A stretch of DNA of 64,000 nt, from assembly GCF_019443425.1 (NCBI RefSeq), contig NZ_CP080382.1, positions 2,294,001 through 2,358,000 of the forward strand. Reading direction: 5' to 3'. Positions 34,194-41,453 of the stretch are shown one piece after another (position 1 is the first letter of the stretch; each line of letters opens with the position of its first letter). The position numbers and the translations under genes were made by a program. The notes under the pieces are model-generated. The model was not told the origin of the DNA and ran no database searches. It saw only the letters and a program-made list of their open reading frames with translations. The DNA comes from Arthrobacter sp. PAMC25284. Lineage in GTDB: Bacteria; Actinomycetota; Actinomycetes; Actinomycetales; Micrococcaceae.

Positions 34194-34562
34194 GGGTCGG
34201 GGTCCTTTCAGGCGTGCAGGCAAGACGGTGGTGGTTCCTGGCGATGGCCGCGAAGGATCACGACGGAGCCCGCGGAGTGGAGCTCGAAGTGGGGGAGACT
34301 GGCGTCGGGCCGGCTCAGACGGGGCTGCGGCTGCTATGACGCTTTATCAGTTTAGTGCCAAACACGCGGGGCGAAGGAACGGGCGCGTCAGCAGGCCCGG
34401 GGCGAGGGGCCACTGGTCGGCTGCGGGGTACGCGGAATGCCCGGGGGTCTTGGCCTGAAGCACCTGCCCGGCCCTTCCTTCCCCCTGGAGTAGCGTGCCG
34501 CGGCTGCGGACCGCCCTGACTGTAGTGGCCCACAAATTTGCCGCGCAAGTGGACTGTCGAAG
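34194..34562 (-). other. intergenic region ahead of the HAD-GH65 operon
   Basis: No gene is supported in this stretch of about 370 bases. On the minus strand TTGGCA (34356-34361) is followed after 17 bases by CATAGC (34333-34338), a weak promoter that would leave a leader of about 130 bases before the ATG at 34193. No terminator for the hydrolase gene at 34563 is evident, and no clear operator was found. Confidence 0.35.
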
Positions 34563-35195
34563 TTAGGACTTCCGGCCCTGGCGCAGCACATAATGGCGAA
34601 GGAACGCGCTGACATCCGTCAATTCCGCCTGCGAGACGGAGTGCCCCATGCCCGGGTAGGTCCGGGCTGTCAGCCGGGTGTTCCGCTGCAGCCATTCGGC
34701 CGTGTGGTCCGTGGCCGCGTCGTTGATGACCACGTCCGCTTTGTCCCGTCCCCAGAAGAACGGCGGCCGGGAGGTGGAGGACTCGCTCATGGCAAGCAGT
34801 TCGTTGTCCAGTACGAATCCGGACAGCCCGACGACGGCGCAGAACGGTTCCGGGCGGAGGCGCAGCAGAGTGCTGGCCATGGCCATCCCCTGTGAGTAGC
34901 CCAGAAGACTGACACTGGAGTGCTGCATCCGGATGGAGTCGATCCAGGTCAGTACGGAAGTGCTGCTGGAAATGACGTCGGCGAAGTCGTGGTTAAGGAA
35001 GTAGTCCAGCAGGAACCAGCCGTAGCCGTCGCCGATCACCTCCGGCCCGCGCAGGGCGGCGCAGCTGAATTCGGCCGGCAGGGACCGGAACAGCCTGACC
35101 ATTCGCGATTCGTCCGTGCCGTAGCCGTGCAGCATCACCAGCAGCGGCGTTCCGGGCCGTTCCCGCTCCGGCCTGGACCAGGTAACCGTCTCCAT
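34563..35195 (-). CDS. alpha/beta hydrolase, carboxylesterase/phospholipase type
   Basis: A 210-residue alpha/beta hydrolase with the oxyanion loop LLVMLHGYGTDESRM, nucleophile elbow LLGYSQGMAMA, FFWGRDKADVVI for the acid region, and PGMGHSV with the catalytic His. It resembles small carboxylesterases related to YpfH. The ATG at 35195 is chosen because TAGGCT ends six bases upstream, implying a leaderless mRNA; the GTG at 35201 would touch that -10 box. The substrate is unknown. Confidence 0.82.
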   Translation of the reverse strand: METVTWSRPERERPGTPLLVMLHGYGTDESRMVRLFRSLPAEFSCAALRGPEVIGDGYGWFLLDYFLNHDFADVISSSTSVLTWIDSIRMQHSSVSLLGYSQGMAMASTLLRLRPEPFCAVVGLSGFVLDNELLAMSESSTSRPPFFWGRDKADVVINDAATDHTAEWLQRNTRLTARTYPGMGHSVSQAELTDVSAFLRHYVLRQGRKS

Positions 35196-35201
35196 CTGCA
35201 C

Positions 35202-35207
35202 AGCCTA
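35202..35207 (-). promoter_or_regulatory. -10 element of leaderless hydrolase mRNA
   Basis: TAGGCT on the minus strand ends six bases before the ATG at 35195. The same hexamer and spacing precede the DUF445 gene and the SDR gene at 48372. Confidence 0.55.
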
Positions 35208-35378
35208 GCCAATGCAGCGCGGGGTCACCTCCGTCCCATAAATCCCTCGCGGACCGGACGGAAGTGACGCCGCGCTGCGGACGCTGGATTGAAACGGCTC
35301 GCTGGGGACTGTAGCGTGTCGACCGACAGCATGCTTACCATGTTCCATCCACTCACGGACACCAAGGAGCAACACATT

Positions 35379-35636
35379 ATGAGAATCGGTTCCTCCATCT
35401 TCCTCATCGCCATCGGCGCCATCCTCGCCTGGGCCGTCGCCCCGGGCCTGATCCCCAACGTCGACCAGGCCATGATCGGTTACATCCTGATGATCGTTGG
35501 CGTCATCGGCCTGATCGCTTCACTCGTCCTCGCCTCGCCCGGCCGCAGCCGCCGCGTCAGCGAGACTCGGTCCGTCGTGGATCCGAACACCGGCGAGCGG
35601 ATCACCCGCAACGAGAGCCGCGACGCCGGAATCTAG
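35379..35636 (+). CDS. DUF6458-type small membrane protein
   Basis: An 85-residue protein with two membrane helices (IFLIAIGAILAWAV and MIGYILMIVGVIGLIASLVLA) and a basic tail (VDPNTGERITRNE). The start MRIGSSIF at ATG 35379 follows CAAGGAGCAACACATT. Upstream codons in the open frame are not protein-like. It is monocistronic and followed by a strong hairpin. Function unknown; similar proteins are common in Micrococcaceae. Confidence 0.8.
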   Translation: MRIGSSIFLIAIGAILAWAVAPGLIPNVDQAMIGYILMIVGVIGLIASLVLASPGRSRRVSETRSVVDPNTGERITRNESRDAGI

Positions 35637-35662
35637 GCCGCAAGCCGCAACAAAGTGCTCCC

Positions 35663-35700
35663 GGAAGCCGGGCCCGCCCTCAGGGGCGGGCCCGGCTTCC
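35663..35700 (+). terminator. strong hairpin terminator after the DUF6458 gene
   Basis: A perfect 17-bp stem (ggaagccgggcccgccc with its complement) around a TCAG loop, 26 bases past the stop codon. There is no U-run, as is frequent for high-GC actinobacterial terminators. Confidence 0.8.
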
Positions 35701-35831
35701 TGCATTTCCGCCTTCGTCCGCCTCGACTTCCACCACAATCCTCACAGTCACTTCCGGCCGATAAAACGCCGCCGGATGGGCCGAAAGTGACCCCGCATAG
35801 AGTCAGCTTCTTTGTTCGTGTTGTTTTTTCA

Positions 35832-35859
35832 TTGACAAAGCAAAGTAAACAAAGATAAA
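35832..35859 (+). promoter_or_regulatory. promoter of the fructose operon with repeated CAAAG motifs
   Basis: TTGACA (35832-35837), 16-bp spacer, GATAAA (35854-35859). The spacer and flanks are unusually AT-rich and carry direct repeats: ACAAAGcAAAGT at 35835-35846 and ACAAAGatAAAGT at 35849-35861, then two CAATCA copies (35862-35867, 35872-35877). DeoR-type regulators bind repeats of this kind, so these are likely FruR sites overlapping the promoter. Confidence 0.65.
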
Positions 35860-35878
35860 GTCAATCAAAGCCAATCAG

Positions 35879-35894
35879 TGTGATGACCATCACG
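35879..35894. promoter_or_regulatory. CRP/GlxR-like site in the fructose operon leader
   Basis: TGTGATGACCATCACG matches the CRP-family pattern TGTGA-N6-TCACA at 9 of 10 half-site bases and contains a perfect GTGATG-AC-CATCAC palindrome. It lies about 20 bases after the -10 element, a position where binding would block elongation or initiation. This suggests cAMP-linked control of fructose uptake. Confidence 0.6.
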
Positions 35895-35941
35895 CGAACA
35901 GCGAAGATTCGCAGCAACTGACAGTACGCAATGGAGGGTAA

Positions 35942-36751
35942 GTGTTCGCCGAAGAACGCCAAGAGTTGATCGCGGGGCTCGTCACAGCCAACGGCCGCGC
36001 CAGCGTCACAGATCTTGCCGGCCGGTTCCGCATCACCACCGAAACAGTCCGCCGGGATCTCGCCGCCCTCGAGGCCGCCGGCAGCGTCCGCCGGGTCCAC
36101 GGCGGCGCGGTCTCCCCGGACCGCTTCAGCACCTCGGAAGAGAGCATCCTGGAGCGGATGGGGCAGCGGCCGGCGGAAAAGATTCGCATTGCCCAGGCCG
36201 CACTCGCCCTGATCCCCCAGGGACGCGCCGGAAGCATCCTGATCGACGCCGGTTCCACCACCGAAGCCCTGGCCGAACTCCTCGCCGCGCGGGCCGCCGG
36301 GGCCGGCCGCTCCGGCGCCGCGCCGTCGGAGACCGAACTCGTCGTCATCACCAACGCCCTGCCGGTTGCGGCAAAGCTGTCCGGCGAACCCGGCATCGCC
36401 CTGCACCTGCTCGGCGGAAAGGTCCGCGGCCTCACCCAGGCGGCAGTCGGAACGTCAACAGTAGAGTCTGTCCGCCGCCTGCGTCCGGACATCGCTTTCA
36501 TCGGGGCCAACGGCATCGACGCAGCCTTCGGCCTGAGCACCCCCGATCCTGAAGAAGCCGCCGTCAAGGCGTCCTTCGTCCAATCCGCGCACCGCATTGT
36601 GGTGCTGGCCGATTCGTCCAAACTGGACGCAGAAACGCTTGTCCAGTTCGCCTCGTTGAAAGATCTGGATACCTTGATCACAGACAAGAACCCCACACGG
36701 GACCTCGCCGACGCCCTCGCGGAAGCCGGAGTGGAGGTGGTGGTCGCGTGA
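35942..36751 (+). CDS. fruR: DeoR/GlpR family regulator of the fructose operon
   Basis: A 269-residue repressor with an N-terminal winged helix (RQELIAGLVTANGRASVTDLAGRFRITTETVRRDLAAL), the usual RVHGGAV block, and a C-terminal sugar-phosphate sensor (ILIDAGSTTEALAELL, VVITNALPVAAKL, FIGANGIDAAFGLSTPD). The GTG start at 35942 has GGAGGG upstream. It is first in fruR-fruK-fruA-ptsH and overlaps fruK. The likely effector is fructose 1-phosphate or fructose 1,6-bisphosphate, from family knowledge. Confidence 0.88.
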   Translation: MFAEERQELIAGLVTANGRASVTDLAGRFRITTETVRRDLAALEAAGSVRRVHGGAVSPDRFSTSEESILERMGQRPAEKIRIAQAALALIPQGRAGSILIDAGSTTEALAELLAARAAGAGRSGAAPSETELVVITNALPVAAKLSGEPGIALHLLGGKVRGLTQAAVGTSTVESVRRLRPDIAFIGANGIDAAFGLSTPDPEEAAVKASFVQSAHRIVVLADSSKLDAETLVQFASLKDLDTLITDKNPTRDLADALAEAGVEVVVA

Positions 36752-37734
36752 TCGTCACCCTGACAGCCAACCCCAGCCTGGACCGCACGGTGTCCCTGCC
36801 GGGTCCCCTGCTCCGCGGTGAAGTTCAGCGGGCCAGTTCGGTCCGGCAGGAATCCGGCGGCAAGGGGGTTAACGTCTCCCGCGCCCTCGTGGCCTCCGGG
36901 CTGAAAACGGTCGCTATCCTGCCCGGAGCCGACTCGGATCCGGTTCTGGCCGGGCTGCGGGAGGGCGGGGTGCCGTTCGCAGCCCTGCCCATCGGTGAAC
37001 CCCTGCGCACGAATGTGGCCCTCACTGAGCCTGACGGAACCACCACCAAAATTAACGAACCCGGCCCCGCACTGAGCGAGGATCAGCAGGAAGCCCTCAT
37101 CGGGTTGCTCCTGGACCGCTCCCGCGGCGCAGGCTGGGTCGTCCTGGCCGGGTCGCTCCCGCCCGGCGTCCCGGCCGACTTCTACGCAACCGTCACCCGG
37201 CGGCTGCGCTCCCTGCACGACGGCACGCATGCGCCCCGCATCGCCGTCGACTCCTCCGGCGAACCGCTCGCCGCAGTAATCTCCGGCGACGCCTGGGGAA
37301 AGCCTGACCTCCTGAAGCCCAATGCCGAGGAACTGGTGGAACTGGCTGCGGCAGCCGGGTTCGCCACGAACAAATCCGCCGACGAACTCGAAGCCGATCC
37401 GGAGGCCGCTGCGGCTGCCGCCGCCGCCCTCGTCCGTTCGGGAGTGGGTGCCGTACTGGCAACTCTGGGTTCCAAGGGTGCCGTGCTGGTAACGGCCGAC
37501 GGCGCGTGGCATGCCACGCACCCGCCGGTCAAGGCCGTCAGCACAGTCGGCGCGGGCGATTCGTCGCTGGCCGGCTACCTGCTCGCCTCAAGCGAGGACG
37601 CAGGTCCGGCCGATTGCCTCCGCCAGGCGGTGGCACACGGTGCCGCCGCCGCTTCCCTGCCTGGCTCCACTGTCCCGGCAGTTCACCAAACCACCCCTGA
37701 TGCCGTAACCATCACGGCCCTCCGGAAGGATTAA
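36748..37734 (+). CDS. fruK: 1-phosphofructokinase
   Basis: A 328-residue PfkB-family kinase that phosphorylates fructose 1-phosphate to fructose 1,6-bisphosphate. Motifs: IVTLTANPSLDRTV, ESGGKGVNVSRAL (substrate), LLKPNAEELVEL and the ATP/anion-hole motif STVGAGDSSLAGYL with the catalytic Asp. The GTG start overlaps the fruR stop by four bases (GTGA) and fruA begins three bases after its stop, so the three are translationally linked. Confidence 0.93.
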   Translation: MIVTLTANPSLDRTVSLPGPLLRGEVQRASSVRQESGGKGVNVSRALVASGLKTVAILPGADSDPVLAGLREGGVPFAALPIGEPLRTNVALTEPDGTTTKINEPGPALSEDQQEALIGLLLDRSRGAGWVVLAGSLPPGVPADFYATVTRRLRSLHDGTHAPRIAVDSSGEPLAAVISGDAWGKPDLLKPNAEELVELAAAAGFATNKSADELEADPEAAAAAAAALVRSGVGAVLATLGSKGAVLVTADGAWHATHPPVKAVSTVGAGDSSLAGYLLASSEDAGPADCLRQAVAHGAAAASLPGSTVPAVHQTTPDAVTITALRKD

Positions 37735-37736
37735 CA

Positions 37737-39764
37737 GTGACTCAGCTCATTACGCACGAACTGGTCGAGCTCGACCAGAATCTGGGCAACACGCCCGAGG
37801 ACGTGATCCGGCACCTGGCCACCAGGGTCGCCGCCAGCGGACGCGCCACCGAAGTCGAAGGCCTCTTCGCCGACGCTTTCGCCCGGGAACAGAAAACGGC
37901 GACGGGCGTCCCCGGCGGCATCGCCATCCCGCACTGCCGATCGACGGCGGTCACGGAACCGACGCTCGCGATGGCCAGGCTGTCCCAGCCTGTCGATTTC
38001 GGCGCCAAGGACGGCCCCGCGGACCTGATCTTCTTCATCGCAGCCCCCGAGGGCGCCGACCAGGAGCACCTCTCCCTGCTGTCCAAGCTCGCCCGCTCGC
38101 TGATCAGGAAGGACTTCCGGTCGGCCCTGCGTGCGGCATCGTCGCCGGCGGACATCGTTGACCTCGTCGACGGCGCACTGGCGGACAAGCCTGCCGTGCA
38201 CACGGCTGCGGCCGCAGCCACGCCGAACGTCGCTTCCGCAGCCAAGGGGCCAAAACGCCTTGTGGCCGTGACAGCCTGCCCCACCGGCATCGCCCACACC
38301 TACATGGCCGCCGACTCCCTCGTGGCCGCGGCCAAGGAAATCGGCGTGGACCTGCAGGTCGAGACCCAGGGGTCCTCAGGGGCGAAGCCACTGGATCCGG
38401 CAGTCATCGCCGCCGCCGACGCCGTCATCTTCGCCGTCGATGTGGACGTCCGCGGCAAGGAGCGCTTCGCCGGCATGCCGGTCATCAACGCTCCCGTCAA
38501 GCGGGGCATCGACGAGCCCGAGAAGATGGTCCACGAGGCTCTCGCAGCCGCAGAGAACCCGAACGCCCACCGGGTGCCGCACTTCGGCGCCGAGGAACAG
38601 GCCGAGAACGCGGCGGCGGAGCAGGGCGAGCACATCGGCCAGAAACTGAAGAAGGCACTCCTCACCGGTGTCAGCTACATGATCCCGTTCGTGGCAGGCG
38701 GCGGTCTGCTGATCGCCCTTGGCTTCCTGATGGCCGGCTACGACATCACTGGATTCGCAGACAAGATCCTCGCCGAAAACAACCTCGGGAACCTGCCGAC
38801 GGAGTACCCCGAACTCGCGTGGGGCCCGCTCGGAGCGTACCTCGGAGCCGTCTTCTTCAAGATCGGCGCCCTGTCCCTCGGCTTCCTGGTGCCTGCACTG
38901 GCAGGCTACATCGCTTACGCCATCGCAGACCGCCCGGGCATCGCCCCCGGTTTCGTCGCCGGCGCCGTTGCCGGTTACATGGGCGCCGGCTTCCTTGGCG
39001 GCATCGTCGGCGGCCTGCTGGCCGGCTACATCGCACACCAGATCGGACGCCTCAACGTCGCCCGCTGGCTGCGCGGCCTGATGCCCGTGGTCATCATCCC
39101 GCTGGTCGCCTCCATTGTCGCCTCCGGCCTGATGTTCCTAATCCTGGGCGGGCCGATCGCCGGCATCACCACCGGGCTGAACGACTGGCTCTCCGGACTG
39201 ACCGGCGCGAGCGCAATCGTGCTCGGTATCATCCTGGGCCTCATGATGTGCTTCGACCTCGGCGGACCGGTCAACAAGGTTGCCTACTCCTTCGCCGTCG
39301 CCGGACTGGGCGCCGCAACGATCACAAACCAGGCCCCGTGGCAGATCATGGCCGCCGTTATGGCTGCAGGAATGGTTCCCCCGCTGGCCATGGCCCTCGC
39401 GACGGTCCTGGACAAGGCACGCTTCAGCCTGGCCGAACGCGAAAACGGCAAGGCCGCATGGCTGCTGGGTGCTTCCTTCATCTCCGAAGGCGCTATTCCG
39501 TTCGCCGCCGCCGATCCGCTGCGCGTTATCCCGGCCAGCATGCTGGGCGGTGCCGTGACCGGCGCCATCTCCATGGCTGCAGGCGTCGGATCCAAGGCCC
39601 CGCACGGCGGAGTCTTCGTATTCTTCGCGATCGACAACTTCCTGATGTTTGTTGTAGCCATCGCGGTCGGCACCATTATTACGGCGCTGTCCGTCCTGGC
39701 GCTCAAGCGCTGGGCAGTCAAGAAGTCCGTTGATACGGTAGAACAGGTTCCCGTAACCGTCTGA
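37737..39764 (+). CDS. fruA: fructose PTS enzyme IIABC
   Basis: A 675-residue PTS permease. IIA domain: residues 1 to about 145, phospho-His in GGIAIPHCRS. IIB domain: about 175-270, phospho-Cys in AVTACPTGIAHTYMAAD. IIC domain: about 300-660, with many membrane segments (SYMIPFVAGGGLLIALGFLM, FVAGAVAGYMGAGFLGGIVGGLLAGY, FDLGGPVNKVAYSFA, FISEGAIPFAAADPLRVIP). It imports fructose and phosphorylates it to fructose 1-phosphate using phospho-HPr. The GTG start directly follows fruK. Length and domain order are normal. Confidence 0.94.
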   Translation: MTQLITHELVELDQNLGNTPEDVIRHLATRVAASGRATEVEGLFADAFAREQKTATGVPGGIAIPHCRSTAVTEPTLAMARLSQPVDFGAKDGPADLIFFIAAPEGADQEHLSLLSKLARSLIRKDFRSALRAASSPADIVDLVDGALADKPAVHTAAAAATPNVASAAKGPKRLVAVTACPTGIAHTYMAADSLVAAAKEIGVDLQVETQGSSGAKPLDPAVIAAADAVIFAVDVDVRGKERFAGMPVINAPVKRGIDEPEKMVHEALAAAENPNAHRVPHFGAEEQAENAAAEQGEHIGQKLKKALLTGVSYMIPFVAGGGLLIALGFLMAGYDITGFADKILAENNLGNLPTEYPELAWGPLGAYLGAVFFKIGALSLGFLVPALAGYIAYAIADRPGIAPGFVAGAVAGYMGAGFLGGIVGGLLAGYIAHQIGRLNVARWLRGLMPVVIIPLVASIVASGLMFLILGGPIAGITTGLNDWLSGLTGASAIVLGIILGLMMCFDLGGPVNKVAYSFAVAGLGAATITNQAPWQIMAAVMAAGMVPPLAMALATVLDKARFSLAERENGKAAWLLGASFISEGAIPFAAADPLRVIPASMLGGAVTGAISMAAGVGSKAPHGGVFVFFAIDNFLMFVVAIAVGTIITALSVLALKRWAVKKSVDTVEQVPVTV

Positions 39765-39820
39765 CGCAGCCGGGATAACTTTCTGGACGAACACCCCAAT
39801 GCTGATCCCAAGGAGCAGAA

Positions 39821-40099
39821 ATGACCGAACGTAACGCCACCATTGCCAGCCGTGTAGGGCTGCACGCCCGGCCGGCCGCGATCTTTGCAGAAGCAGCCGG
39901 CGAGTTCGATCTCGAAATCACCATTGCCCGCGAAGGCGAACCGGCCGACGAGGCCATGGATGCTGCCAGCATCCTGTCCCTGATGAGCCTCGGCGCTTCG
40001 CACGGCGAGGTCGTGGTGTTGCGCGCCGAGGGCGATGGCGCCGACGCTGCGCTGGAACGCCTGGTGCAGATCCTCGAGACGGACCACGACGCCGCATAG
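39821..40099 (+). CDS. ptsH: phosphocarrier protein HPr
   Basis: A 92-residue PTS phosphocarrier. The phosphorylated His is in RVGLHARPAA (position 16 or so), and the regulatory-site region reads AASILSLMSLGASHGE with a Ser. HPr passes phosphate from enzyme I to the IIA domain of FruA. The ATG at 39821 follows CCAAGGAGCAGAA. It is last in the fructose operon, 56 bases after fruA, and is followed by a strong hairpin. Enzyme I is not in the window. Confidence 0.93.
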   Translation: MTERNATIASRVGLHARPAAIFAEAAGEFDLEITIAREGEPADEAMDAASILSLMSLGASHGEVVVLRAEGDGADAALERLVQILETDHDAA

Positions 40100-40116
40100 C
40101 GGCACAGCGCTTCACC

Positions 40117-40157
40117 GGAGGCCCGGCCGCACCCCCCGTGGGTGCCGCCGGGCCTCC
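40117..40157 (+). terminator. terminator of the fructose operon
   Basis: Arms ggaggcccgg (40117-40126) and ccgggcctcc (40148-40157) with an inner stem gcaccc/gggtgc. Begins 18 bases after the ptsH stop codon. Confidence 0.75.
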
Positions 40158-40292
40158 CGTGTTTGGCGCCACCGTCGCATTTTCATAAGTGACCTTAGTA
40201 AACTCTTGTCTTTGGTTCTTCCCGCCGCTAGTTTGGAAATCGCCGCACCACGCTCCTGCGATATCAAGTGTCACTGGCGGAAGGAAGCCACG

Positions 40293-40385
40293 ATGCCCAC
40301 CAAAGATAACGCCAGGGAACTTGGCCTCACGGGATACCCGGTGGAGGAGGAGAACGATCTGATCTCCGCCCTGAGGAACTCCTGA
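40293..40385 (+). CDS. putative 30-residue small protein
   Basis: ATG at 40293, six bases after AAGGAAG, and 30 codons ending at TGA 40385. The product begins MPTKDNARELGLTG, continues with an acidic segment VEEENDL and ends SALRNS. It lies alone between the ptsH terminator and the convergent ku gene. Ribosome site and plausible composition support it; nothing is known of the family. Confidence 0.45.
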   Translation: MPTKDNARELGLTGYPVEEENDLISALRNS

Positions 40386-40411
40386 TCCCGGTGGCCGCCG
40401 GCGCCGGATCC

Positions 40412-41413
40412 TCAGGCGCCCTTGCGCGTCGCCTTCCCGGCGGCCTTGGCGGACGTCTTGGCAGCGGCCTTGGAGGACGTCTTGGTGGAGGCCCCAGCCG
40501 TGGTCCTGGCGGCGGCCTTGGGAGTGGCTTTCGCGGCGGATCCCGACGACGGCCTGGCAGCCGGTCGGGTGGCCGATTTGGCCGGCGGCTTGTCTGCCGG
40601 AGCAGCTGTCCCGGCCCCCGCGGCAGCGCCCCGCTTCCTCTCAAGGCTCCGCTTGAGCGCTTCCATGAGGTCGATCACTTCGCCGGCGCCGTCGTCGGCG
40701 GCGGCAGCTCCGAACGTCTCCTCGGTGACCAGGGACTCCCCCTTGTCCAGCTTGGCCTCAATGAGCTGGCGCAATTGCGTCTGGTAGTCGTCCGTGAACT
40801 GGCCCGGCTCGAAATCGGAAGCCATCGACTCCACCAGAGCCGCCGACATTTCCCGCTCCTGGGCGGAAATCCGGAGCGAGGTCTCAAGCGCCGGGAAACT
40901 GGCCTCCCGGACCTCGTCGGCCCACAGAAGGGACTGCAGCATCATCACCTCGCCACGGACCCGCAGGGCCCCCAGCCGGGTCTTCTCACGCAACGCGAAC
41001 TGGACGATTGCCACCCGGTCCGTGTCCTCCAGAGCCCGGCGCAGCAGCACGTACGCCTTGGGCGATTTGGCGTCGGGCTCAAGGTAGTAGCTCTTTTCAA
41101 ACATGATCGGATCCAACTGCTCCGCCGGAACGAACTGCACAACTTCGATTTCGCGGCTGTTTTCGGCCGGAACGGACTTGAGCTCTTCCCTGCTAAGGAC
41201 CACAGTCCGGCCGTCTTCCTCGTACGCCTTGTCGATGTCCTCGTAGTCAACGATATTGCTGCACACCTCGCAGCGGCGCTGGTAGCGGATCCGTCCGCCG
41301 TCGGCGTTGTGGACCTGATGCAGGCTGATGTCGTGGTCCTCGGTGGCGCCGTACACCTTCACTGGTACGTTGACCAGCCCGAACGCTATTGCGCCTTTCC
41401 AGATGGCTCTCAT
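40412..41413 (-). CDS. ku: Ku DNA end-binding protein
   Basis: A 333-residue bacterial Ku for non-homologous end joining. The core (MRAIWKGAIAFGLVNVPVKVY to about residue 255) includes HNADGGRIRYQRRCEVC and AYVLLRRALEDTDRVAIVQF. The last 75 residues are a Lys/Ala/Pro-rich, histone-like tail probably binding DNA. It is divergent from ligD with a 40-base spacer. The ATG at 41413 has no clear ribosome site; a tiny ATG-TTC-ACT-TGA lies just before it. Confidence 0.93.
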   Translation of the reverse strand: MRAIWKGAIAFGLVNVPVKVYGATEDHDISLHQVHNADGGRIRYQRRCEVCSNIVDYEDIDKAYEEDGRTVVLSREELKSVPAENSREIEVVQFVPAEQLDPIMFEKSYYLEPDAKSPKAYVLLRRALEDTDRVAIVQFALREKTRLGALRVRGEVMMLQSLLWADEVREASFPALETSLRISAQEREMSAALVESMASDFEPGQFTDDYQTQLRQLIEAKLDKGESLVTEETFGAAAADDGAGEVIDLMEALKRSLERKRGAAAGAGTAAPADKPPAKSATRPAARPSSGSAAKATPKAAARTTAGASTKTSSKAAAKTSAKAAGKATRKGA

Positions 41414-41453
41414 GGATCAAGTGAACATCAGACTTCTTCGGAGGTGAAGACCC

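Noticed and set aside
36352..36450. Frameshift or truncation in fruR
   Set aside because: The protein is full length with all DeoR-family blocks in one frame.
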